Under the pieces are notes generated by a model, which saw only the letters and a list, made by a program, of their open reading frames with translations, searched no databases and was not told where the DNA came from. The position numbers were made by a program, and so were the translations under genes. From the NCBI GenBank assembly GCA_019022495.1, contig JAFEKR010000001.1:1240001-1304000 (forward strand): a stretch of 64,000 bases of DNA, given 5' to 3'. Each line of letters begins with the position of its first letter. The first letter of the stretch is position 1. This DNA is from Epichloe hybrida. Its lineage: Eukaryota > Ascomycota > Sordariomycetes > Hypocreales > Clavicipitaceae. This document shows positions 25,169 through 34,752 of the stretch, one piece after another.

Positions 25169-26175
25169 AGTAGTTAATAAATAGTCTAGATATTAAAGAC
25201 TAAGGCAATTTAAAGTGGTTCCTAGGTATTAAAATCATTAGGAATTATAATACTAAAGAGATATAGTTATTATAGGAATTATATATTTAAAAGATAGCTT
25301 AGAAGTTTATCCCTAATATTATTAATAATAATTTAAAGAGCTTAATTATAATACCTTTAATAATAGCTATAATTATCCTAAATAATAGCAAGGCTACTAA
25401 TAAAGAGATTAATTACTATAGAGTAGTTATTAGCTCTTTAGTTTATCTTTATATTATTAGAAGACCTAATGTGGCCTTTATAGCTTTAAAGCTAGCCTTC
25501 TTTATAATAAACCCTTTAATAAAGTATATTAAGCTTATAAAGGCTACTCTAATGTATGCTTAAAATATAAGGAAGCTATATATTTAATACTTAGAAGTAA
25601 ATAGCTTTAATATGCTTTTCTCTAGTACTAATGCCTCTCTTAGTAATAACCCTAATACTTAGAAATTAATATAAGGCTATGTCTTTATTATATATAAAGC
25701 TATAATTAATTAGAAGTCTAGGAGGTAGTATTATATAATAACCTTAAGTATAAAAGTAAAGCTCTTTATATTAAATTATAGAGTAAAAGAGTATATATCT
25801 TTAGGTAAACTACTTTATAATATTAGTATATAGGTCCTTTCTTTATTAATTATATAGTATAATAATAAGTAAATAATTTATATTATAGAATATAAGAAAA
25901 GAAGGCTTTAAACTAGTTTAAAGTATCTTAATATAAATTAAATATAAATTTAAGAGTAATATACCCTAGGTAATATTAAGGTAAATTAGTTAAAGACCTT
26001 TAAGATACTTACTAATAGCTTTATAAAGCCTTTATTAGGGCAGATATATAAGGAATTCTATTACTAGATTAGCTTATAGGAAATTCCTGCTTAATTATAA
26101 CACTAGAAAATTATTATAATCTCTTCTTATATCTATAATCTTTAGCTTTAATAGATATCTTAGCTAAGGGAGGTG

Positions 26176-26406
26176 TGTTAAGGAGAGCTCCCTTAAAGCA
26201 TAGGTTATATAAGGGTAGCGCGTATTAATAGGGATAAAACGCGAGGTTAGATATTAGTAAATATAATATATTAGAAGTACCTCCTTAGACTAGTTATTAC
26301 TATAGCACACTGTGTACCTTTTAGGTACAAAAGTCAGGTGCTGTCTACACCTCTAATTGACCAAATTGAACGCTTTCTATCATCCTTTTTCACCCCTACC
26401 TTGACA
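26176..26406 (+). repeat. Copia 3' LTR
   Basis: This 231-bp LTR shows the mirror image of the 5' copy: its first half is RIP-mutated and its second half is largely intact up to the terminal TTGACA. It ends 287 bp before the YIP4 start codon, so LTR signals lie within promoter distance of that gene. Confidence 0.93.
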
Positions 26407-26411
26407 GGGTT
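26407..26411. repeat. Copia target-site duplication, right (GGGTT)
   Basis: GGGTT follows the 3' LTR and matches 18239-18243 before the 5' LTR. Confidence 0.9.
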
Positions 26412-26693
26412 ATTACTAACTTGAGCGCAAAGCTGGCCAGGTGGCTTCCACCTGGAGTCAGAGATGTCGGGTAGGTTATTGTGTGCAACACCTCGTATCG
26501 TGCTCTTCATTCAACATTCATCTACGACAGACTGCTAGACACTGCGTGTCCGTACTGCTCACGGCACTATACTCGCACCTCCGAGACAACCACGAGACAG
26601 CTACACCTTGCGTTGCTGTTGCGACACGCACTTGACCAATAAATCGGCCACACGAACTCGTCGAGCGATCCAACACAACGAACCAATTCCATA
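26412..26693 (+). promoter_or_regulatory. YIP4-side half of the former divergent promoter
   Basis: These 282 bp of unmutated DNA separate the Copia target duplication from the YIP4 start codon. They should contain its core promoter and 5' leader. No specific site is claimed. Confidence 0.5.
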
Positions 26694-27769
26694 ATGTCCT
26701 CTTCTAGTGCGATAGGCAATTTCAGTCGCCCCAGCTTCGACGATGGCGATCTGATTGATCCAGATGATGGTATGATCCTACCAAGATGAGACACATGTGG
26801 TCGGCTGAACATTTCCATGCCACATGGTAGGTAGGACATGTAGAAGCAGTAGCTTTCTAACGACTTGGCAGCCGATATCAATGCATTTGACGATCCCCTC
26901 GGGAATCAGCCTGCACGCCAGCCCCTTCAGGGAAACATAGGGTCCACTTCGTCCTCACGACCGCTCAATGAAAGCTATCTCACGTCATCCATCCCCGGTG
27001 AGGATAGACGTGCACCACAAAATACCATCGATGAAACTGTATGGGAAACATTACGCCGCGATCTACTTGCTGTCTGGGCCAAGTTGAGAGAGGTTTTGTA
27101 CCCTCGATACCTCCTCGGTGGCACCATGTTCGATTCTGAGGGTGGCCTACGTGGTGCTTACTCCAACATCCGAGGCGCTGGCATTACTGGAACTCGAGAA
27201 GAATTGACAGGTTTAGCTAGCCGTATGATGGATGCAGAAGCGCTTCTTCAGAGCAACATGAGTCCCGGCCTTCGTGATTGGGATCTTTGGGGTCCGCTGA
27301 TCTTCTGCCTGCTTCTGAGCTTGCTACTCAGTATCGCTGCTCGAGCCGAGCAGAAAGACACTGTCTTCAGTGGTGTGTTTGCTATGATCTGGCTCGGCGA
27401 GGCAGTAGTTACACTGCAAATCAAATTGCTTGGAGGTAACATGTATGTTGCCGCCCAACTCTGAAGAAAAAAGAACAAGCCGCCCAAGGAAAGTAATATG
27501 CTAACTCAAGTTTTGACAGATCTTTCGCGCAAAGCATCTGTATCATTGGCTATACCCTGTTTCCGCTCGTTATCGCTGGTCTTTTTTCAGCTCTTGGTCT
27601 CCACTGGATTCCGCGAATCCCGATCTACATCGTTCTCGTAGCATGGTCCCTGGCTGCAGGCGTGAGCATTTTAGGTGGGAGTGGTGTGGTCAAAAATCGT
27701 GTCGCAATTGCTGTATATCCTCTTTTTATATTTTATGTTGGGCTGGGATGCTTGTGCTTCATCAGCTGA
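26694..27769 (+). CDS. yip4: Yip4/YIPF6 family Golgi membrane protein
   Basis: Yip family proteins are five-span membrane proteins of the ER-Golgi system that interact with Rab GTPases and act in vesicle traffic. Three exons fit: 26694-26769, 26872-27442 and 27520-27769, giving 298 residues. Exon 1 codes a polar start (MSSSSAIGNFSRPSFDDGDL) and joins to ADINAFDDP. The hallmark LRDWDLWGP motif lies near residue 160, followed by hydrophobic segments to the C-terminus. IWLGEAVVTLQIKLLGGN and, across intron 2, NISFAQSICIIGYTLFPL are typical of YIPF6-type members. The protein ends FYVGLGCLCFIS. The Copia 3' LTR ends 287 bp before the start codon. The divergent neighbour before insertion was EED. 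Confidence 0.92.
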
Positions 27770-28616
27770 GCATGCACTGATAAGGAGAGATGGTGATGGG
27801 ACCTTGCGTGGAAGACAAAAGTGATCAATTCTTAATGGGCAGCGCGACTTCGCAATTCAATTACTATTACTGGGTATTTTTTTTTTTTTTTTCTGTTCTT
27901 TGGGGGTTTTGGTACATTTCGATTCACTTGCTGCACGTGCTAGTAATAATAGTGACGGAGCTAGTTGAGATCTCCACTCTTGCGAGCATCAAAGCTAAGT
28001 AGAGGCGGCCTAAGAGACATGTTTAGGGCTTTGTCAAGAGTACACGTGGGAAAAATTAATACCCACTTGGATCAATATTAATCAAGTTTTTTTGTGAGTA
28101 GAGATTGAGACTTCTGGCAGCCGCCACGATGTTGCGATAGGTTTTTGTACCGGGTAGGTAGGTAGGTTTAGGTTGGCATTGGGCAAGCAACACCCCATAA
28201 TAATAGTGACGGGACCACCCAAATAAAATCATCCACGGTCCCGCGCGCGCGCAAGCCGGCAGCAAGTCTGGCGCCCCGCGTTTCCATCAGTTATCAGTAG
28301 CTAATTAAAGCTACAAAACTACGAAGCAGCTGTGACTTGACTGGCCGTATTTCTGCATGCAACGATCACTCACCATACAAGCCTTGCCATTGTGACTACT
28401 GCGCGGTTCACAACAGCAACGATTTGGCATTTCTGTGCCCACGAATCACTCCACAGCAGCCTCTACCTTGCTATCGCTCACACTCTTGCCATTCGCAGCT
28501 TGACTTCTCCTATCACCACTAGTTGTCTCTGGCTGGCGCGGCGATCGGTTTGTCGACACTCGCTCGTTCCGTCATCTTTCAAGCGCGACTCTTTCGACTT
28601 TTTTAATACAGCTGTC
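27770..28616. other. Intergenic region with a long T run
   Basis: About 850 bp between two plus-strand genes. It contains an uninterrupted run of about 17 T at 27877-27893 and a GTAGGTAGGTAGG stretch near 28155-28167. The last 300 bp are C/T-rich, as in many fungal 5' leaders. No gene is supported. Confidence 0.5.
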
Positions 28617-30322
28617 ATGGCCGATGATGTTCAAGGACCAAGTATCATTCCTAAAAATGAGCTGGGGCAAGTTCAGGCGGCCGAAGACGCTGAGACGCGC
28701 GCTACAAGACGAGAACTGAAGCAATCATCCATTTCTGACCAACTCTCTGATGACGGGGAGAATGCAGCCACAGACGGAGATCGCCCGGAAACACCCAAGT
28801 TAGGTATTTCAGAGGCACCAAGTGACGAGTTGAAGGAGCAGATTTCTTCACCCAAAAAAAAACGAGCCCACGATCAGCTGGATGGAAACCAGGGGTCACC
28901 AGAGAACGACGACACAAGTGTTACGTCCACTGATTCTGCAAAAGATAGAACGTCAAGGCATGAACCGGAAAAGAAGAGACATCGCGATGAAGAATCTACT
29001 GATCTCACGCAGGTGAGTTGTTCTTTTCTTCACCACAAAGTGCCTGTGACATGACCCCCCGAGGAAAATTGACTAACGCGCGGAACAATTGCTTCTTTTC
29101 AGGGACCCCCCCCATCAGACACAGAAGAAAGAAAGTCAAGGGAACCAGATCGACATGTGATCAGCACAGCTACTAGCAAGATCTCGGGCGACGTTCCCTC
29201 GATCTCATTTGCCAATTCCGCTTTTGGCCAGCTAGCTTCGGGGTCCTCTGGCTTTGCTTCTCTAGGATCTTCTGAAGGAAAAGTGTTTGCCTCAGCCAAA
29301 CCGAATCAATCATCGTTCGCCTCTGCCACATCCACATCCACATCCACATTGGGGTCTGAAGCAAAGTCGACGGCTGCTGACGATGCGCCTGCTGCGGCAG
29401 GACCTAAACTCTCATTTGGTTCAAATCCTGGTCTTTCTCCTTTCGCAGGACTTTCCTCGAAAAGCAATGGTTTTGGAGGCCTTGGATTTGGGTCTGCCTC
29501 TGTTTTGTCGGGGAACAAAGCTTTGGGTAATTTTACTGCATCTGGGGCGAAGCCAATGCAGAGTGATAAGGCGGCGAGGCCCTTTGGAGCGCCAGATAGC
29601 GATGCAGGCGAAGATGATGAATATGACGAGGATGACGGGGACGAGAGTCAATTGGACGACAAAACACGGGGAGCTTCCCCCGAGAAAGATAACGAGGACA
29701 GGAAAAGGCCGAAACTCCACAAGAGTAAGCTACACATTCTTGCAATATACCACGCTCAAAGTGAATGCGAACTAATTTGAATCTGGAATTAGTCGAAGTA
29801 GATGATGGTGAAGCTGGCGAGATTACAGTGGTATCAGTTCGAGCCAAAATGTTTAGCCTTGATAAGCAAACTGGTTGGAAGGAGCGCGGTGCCGGCATGT
29901 TGAAAATCAATGTCCCCCATGCTTGTGTTGAGTTTGATGACTCGGGGGCTGTTGTTCCGGGCAGCTTCGACGCCTCGGGTTTAGAGGCTGTCGAAAAATT
30001 TGCTGACGACAATGACAAAGGTCCCAAAGTTGCGCGACTGATTTTACGCCAGGATCAAACACACCGGGTCATTTTGAACACCGCTATCCTACCTGCAATG
30101 GAATTCCAAGAAAAGGCTTCACTCAAGTCTGTTGGAATATTGTTCACTGCTTTGGAAGGAACTGAGGCAAAGCCAGTCAGTATTACAATGAGAGTGAGAT
30201 GCCCTGTTCGTGCTCAATGGGCAATTTTGAAATTTCTAATCGTACTGCAGATGTCTGCTGCCAACTCGAAGCTGTTTTTAAACGAGGTTAATGCCATCCA
30301 ACGAGAGTTACGAGGCAACTGA
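28617..30322 (+). CDS. yrb2: Yrb2/Hba1-type Ran-binding nuclear protein (FG repeats plus RanBP1 domain)
   Basis: Yrb2-like proteins bind RanGTP and the exportin Crm1 and help export of proteins carrying nuclear export signals. Four exons fit: 28617-29012, 29103-29724, 29793-30193 and 30251-30322, for 496 residues. The first 130 residues are charged, with basic nuclear-signal-like patches (PKKKRAHD near 80, PEKKRHRDEE near 120). Residues about 150-270 are Ser/Gly-rich with FG-type motifs (AFGQL, SFGSN, GFGGLGFGS). An acidic block (DAGEDDEYDEDDGDE) precedes the RanBP1 domain, residues about 340-475, with the typical VRAKMFSLDKQTGWKERGAG strand. The last intron (57 bp) has no stop and keeps frame if retained. 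Nup2 also ends in a RanBP1 domain but is larger. Confidence 0.83.
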
Positions 30323-30908
30323 TTTGGGTGTTCCGTTCTTGGCTTGGCCTAGCTCCTGAAACACCGATTCCGGCGAGCTGCGAGGCTGATAGCCGGGGGT
30401 TAGACGATTCAGCGGCCGACTCGCGAGGCGCCGAGTCTCTCTAAACGCGCTCCTTCTGGGGCTCGGAGCGCGTATCTATTAGGGGCGAAATCATGATGTT
30501 ATGTATGAGTATCAATGTTCACACAAGACGAAGTTGAGGCGTGCACAAAAGTGTTGCTCAACGGGCGACATATAGTTCCAGAGGAGACGAAAACAAGACA
30601 TGAATAGAAAATTTACATGTCAGTCTGGTGCCTGCTGCATACCAGTTTTATATGCCCATGCCTATTCCCTATTCTGGAGCCGTTGCGTATTTGCACAGCA
30701 AAAAATTAATGCACGTGACCGACGTCAATAGCGCCTCCCCTTCCCTGCACGGAGTACGGAGTAACACCGTACTAGTCATAGTCAAATGATCAAGAGTGCA
30801 TAGCGCTTCATGTCAAGTTTTGGATTCATCAAGCAAAAGAGACGTTGAAATCATCCACGTTCGTCAAGAAATACCCCGAAAGTTTGATACATGATGGTTC
30901 TTGCCTAA
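30323..30908. other. Intergenic region with two GC-rich hairpins
   Basis: About 590 bp lie between two plus-strand genes. Soon after the YRB2 stop, at 30418-30437 and 30445-30473, there are two adjacent inverted repeats (listed separately). The rest should hold the HRQ1 promoter, with nothing else recognised. Confidence 0.55.
30418..30473. repeat. Two tandem inverted repeats (possible 3'-end hairpins)
   Basis: GACTCG (30418-30423) pairs with CGAGTC (30432-30437) across 8 bases. ACGCGCTCC (30445-30453) pairs perfectly with GGAGCGCGT (30465-30473) across 11 bases. They start 96 bp after the YRB2 stop codon and could fold in its 3' untranslated RNA. Confidence 0.6.
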
Positions 30909-33900
30909 ATGGATTCCAATTCGGACCCATGCAGCCCAACTGCCGACAGAAGCAACACGAGCAGCAAGCGAAGACGAACGACGCTTCTTGGAAGCAGCCT
31001 TCATTCCGCTACAGTTACAAACGCATCCGCTGAGCCCCAAGTTACAAGAAAACGCAAAGAGCGCCACCTGTCAAAGCCATGCCTGAAGAAAGAGCTCTCC
31101 CGAGAAGTTCCATGCGTCATAGAATGGCCAGATCTATTCATGTCGTTAGAAAAAACCCACAGGGCCTTGAATCTGGTCTTCACCTTTTGTTGTACCCGTA
31201 AGCATCTTGCAACTACTTTTGCAACCATAAAGTCTGCGGTCGAAACCCATACCAAACAACCTCTGTCGGAGAACGAGGTGGCCCTCATAGTAGCCTTGCG
31301 ACCGGAAGGTATTAACTTTACCTACGTGGATGAATTTATGCTTCAACTCGATGTCAGAGGCTCGGAGAGAGATGACACGTTCAAGTCATCAAGACCTTCT
31401 CGTTCTCAAGCACCAGTACATGATGCTTCAGTGGGAGGTTGGACTGGCAATGAAAGTCTAGACGACTACCGAAATCGTGAAGCGGGCGATAGAGAAAGGG
31501 AAGTTCTTTTCTTTGAATTCGTCGACGGGGATTTGAAACGCCAGGTTCAAGATAAGAAAACCGGTGAGGCAGTGAAACCAAATCGCAAATTGAGAGATGA
31601 ACAGTTGAAAATGCCGATATATGGGCAGAAACAAATGAAGCAGCTGATAGAACGGAGAAACCAAAAATTTACGAAAGCTATCAATGTGTTTCTGAACAAG
31701 TGTGTCGAAGAGGAGCTGGACCCCGAAATTACGTTGAACCAGCTTGCACAGACTTTCCTCCCAAAGCGATGTACAGGTAAATCTGTTTCCGGAGAGGTTG
31801 AGTCAAGCGTTATTCCTGCAGATATACCGAAAGAGCGCAAACCAATGCCTGAACTTGTCCATGAGCTGAAACAAAGCCCATGGTATACGGGACAAGTTGT
31901 GCCAGATGGTCACAGAGTTTTCGAGCCTCAAGAAGCGGTTTGCGGCGAGCTTGATTTCCTTCTGAGTCAAACCTTAGTGAACGCCATCTATAACGCAAAG
32001 GGCATCACAGAGTTCTACGCCCACCAGGCGGAGGCTCTCAATAGACTCCACAAAGGACAGAACGTGGTCGTCGCAACATCAACCAGCTCTGGCAAGTCCC
32101 TCATATACCAGCTACCCATATTGTACGCACTCGAGAAGGACTTTCTTTCTAGAGCTATGTACATCTTTCCTACCAAAGCCTTGGCGCAGGATCAAAAACG
32201 AAGCTTGAAGCAAATCATTGCGTACATGCCTGGGCTGGAAGACACACTGGTTGAAACATTTGATGGAGATACGCCGATGAATGAACGCAATGCCATTCGA
32301 GAAGAAGCCAGAGTCATATTCACAAATCCAGACATGCTTCATGCAACTATACTGCCACAAGAAGAAAGATGGAGGTCTTTTCTCAACAACCTCAAATATG
32401 TCGTAGGTTCGTATTTGCTCATCGACTAGAAACGCGGTTGAGTAGCTGACACCGCACCTACTCTAGTCGACGAGTTACACTACTACAATGGGCAGCTTGG
32501 CTCTCATGTTGCGTTCATTATGAGACGATTACGGCGCGTCTGCGCTGCTGTTGGAAATCGAGGATTACAATTTATTTCTTGTTCTGCCACAGTGGCGAAT
32601 CCCAAAGAACACTTTAAAACGATATTCGGTGTTGATCATGTTGCCTTGATTGACTATGACGGGTCACCATCGGGACGCAAAGAGTTCTTATGTTGGAACA
32701 CGCCATACAAAGACCCAGGCGACCCAGCTAGCGGTCGTGGAAATGCGAAATTTGAGTGCGCAAGGCTGTTTTGTGCCCTCATGCTGAGAGGTGTTCGAAT
32801 CATCGCCTTCTGCCGAGTCCGAGCTCAGTGCGAGGTTTTGGTGAACGCAGTTAAGCAAGAACTCGATTCGTTGGGAAGATCCGAATGTGTAAACTTGGTG
32901 ATGGGCTATCGAGGCGGGTACACGGCAGCCGACCGACGTCGCATAGAGTCGGAAATGTTTGAAGGAAAACTACTGGGCATCGTTGCGACCACAGCTCTGG
33001 AATTGGGCATCGATATAGGCACACTTGACTGCGTAATGTCGTGGGGATTTCCCTACACAATTGCCAATCTACGTCAGCAGAGTGGTCGTGCTGGGCGTCG
33101 CAACAAGGATTCCCTCTCTATTCTTGTTGGAGACTGTTTTGCCACGGATCAGCACTACATGCAAAACCCGGACGAGTTATTCACCAAACCCAACTGCGAG
33201 CTTCTGGTGGATCTCGACAACATGCTGGTCCGTGAGGGACATATCCAATGTGCTGCATACGAAATGCCGATACGTCCTGAACAAGATGCTCAGTATTTCG
33301 GAAGTGATTTGGACAAGATTTGTAAAGACAGGTTGCTTAAAGATGATATGGGTTACTATCACTGTCACGACCGGTTTCGGCCAAAGCCTTCCAAATGTGT
33401 TGCGATCAGAGACACGGAAGACGAGCACTTTGCCATCATTGATGTCACGAATGGCAGAAACGTCATCCTCGAGGAGCTAGAAGCGTCAAGAGCAACGTTC
33501 ACTATATATGACGGGGCTATATTTCTGCACCAGGGCAACACGTATCTCGTGCGTGACTTCGTTCCTGACAAGCTAATGGCTAAAGTGGAGAGGGTGAAGG
33601 TAGACTGGACCACGACTCAAAGAGATTTCACGGATATAGATCCGACAGAGACGGAAGCCATCCGCAAAATAACATCCTCACCTTCTCAAGCCTATTATGG
33701 TACTATCAAAATTCAACAGAACGTATTTGGGTACTTCAAAGTGGACAAGAAGGGGCGAGTTTTGGACGCAGTACAAGTCGATAATCCGCCAGTCATCAGG
33801 TACAGCAAGGGTATGTGGCTCGATGTTCCCAAGGTGGCATTGGCCATTCTCCAGGATCGTCGTTTGAACTCGGCTGCAGCTATACATGCTGCAGAACATG

Positions 33901-34448
33901 CCCTGATGAGCCTCTTGCCAACATTTGTGATTAGCATGCCGGAGGATGTCAGGACAGAGTGTAAAGTGGCAGTGAAGGAATTTTCAAAAACAGACACTCA
34001 GAGAAAACGTCCGGCCAGACTAACATTTTATGATGCCAAAGGCGGCACCAGTGGTTCGGGCATAAGCACGAAGGCATTTGATCATGTCGACCACTTGTTG
34101 CGGATGGCGTTGGAACGGGTAGAAGCCTGTGCATGTCAGCGAGGCTGCGTCGAATGCGTTGCATCGACTCTGTGCAGACAGTCTAATGAGGTGATGAGCA
34201 AGGCGGGGTGTCGTGTCGTGATCAGGTCCTTGTTGAATCTCGATATAGATATTGATGAGTTGCCGATGGGGCCGGAAGACTTTAGTCCTATCGGCATTGA
34301 GACGGTTATCCCGGCCCAGCCGGTGCCAACTCGAAGCCAAGCCGCAGTCCCGCTTGGTGCGACGCAGAAATCGAGAAGAGACGATCGAAGCTCGCAGGTG
34401 TGCGAAGATTCAATGGGTGGATTTGATAAATGGCTTGGGCTGAGCTGA
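30909..34448 (+). CDS. hrq1: ATP-dependent 3'-5' DNA helicase Hrq1 (RecQ4-like)
   Basis: Hrq1 is the fungal RecQ4-type helicase acting in interstrand-crosslink repair and telomere maintenance. Two exons, 30909-32406 and 32467-34448, give 1159 residues. The 60-bp intron is confirmed by the rebuilt KYVVVDELHYYNGQLG. Residues 13-55 are Ser/Arg/Lys-rich, consistent with nuclear location. The superfamily 2 core has motif I STSSGKS (391-397), FPTKALAQDQ (Ia), DELH (501-504, motif II), SCSATVANP (III), ELGIDIG (V) and QQSGRAGRR (VI). The C-terminal DUF1998/MZB part has the four-cysteine cluster CACQRGCVEC near residues 1055-1065, followed by STLCRQSNEVMSKAG. The length fits fungal homologues. The gene is convergent with nitrate reductase, with 304 bp between stop codons. 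Confidence 0.92.
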
Positions 34449-34752
34449 TGAGCCTTCAATGTATTGATATGTTGACATGACGCAAGTTACAGACTACCTA
34501 CCTACCTGGCAAGAACCGAGCTCGATGTAAATGAAGCCAGTCATGTCATCGTGTTGTCATCGTGTACTTCACTCCACGTCTGGCTTTTTGACGAGGAGGC
34601 AATGACTGCACACAGCTAGGTCTCTTCACTGGGGCATGCGAGGAGAATCATGCACGTCTCTGGACTTTCCCAACCAACATCATGGTTCCTTGAATGTATT
34701 TAAAGATCGACGATGGACCCGTGACTTTTGTATCTTGCATGTGCGTGCCTTG
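34449..34752. other. Short convergent intergenic region
   Basis: These 304 bp between the HRQ1 and nitrate reductase stop codons must serve as 3' regions for both. No gene or repeat is seen. Confidence 0.5.

Larger units (their letters stand above)
18244..26406 (+). mobile_element. RIP-inactivated Ty1/Copia LTR retrotransposon, interrupted by a LINE
   Basis: Two 231-bp LTRs start with TGT(C/T)A and end with T(G/A)A(C/T)A. GGGTT lies immediately outside both ends (18239-18243 and 26407-26411), a perfect 5-bp target duplication. A purine-rich tract (about 26166-26175) precedes the right LTR, as expected for a plus-strand polypurine tract. The order is Copia-like: gag traces at about 18650-19700, integrase at about 19900-21200, reverse transcriptase from about 21750 with the YVDD catalytic motif reduced to a YIDN-like form at 22378-22392, then RNase H at about 25400-25900. 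The RT frame is split at 22442/25155 by the nested LINE. Without that insert the element is about 5.4 kb, a normal Copia size. Stops from RIP occur throughout. Confidence 0.9.
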
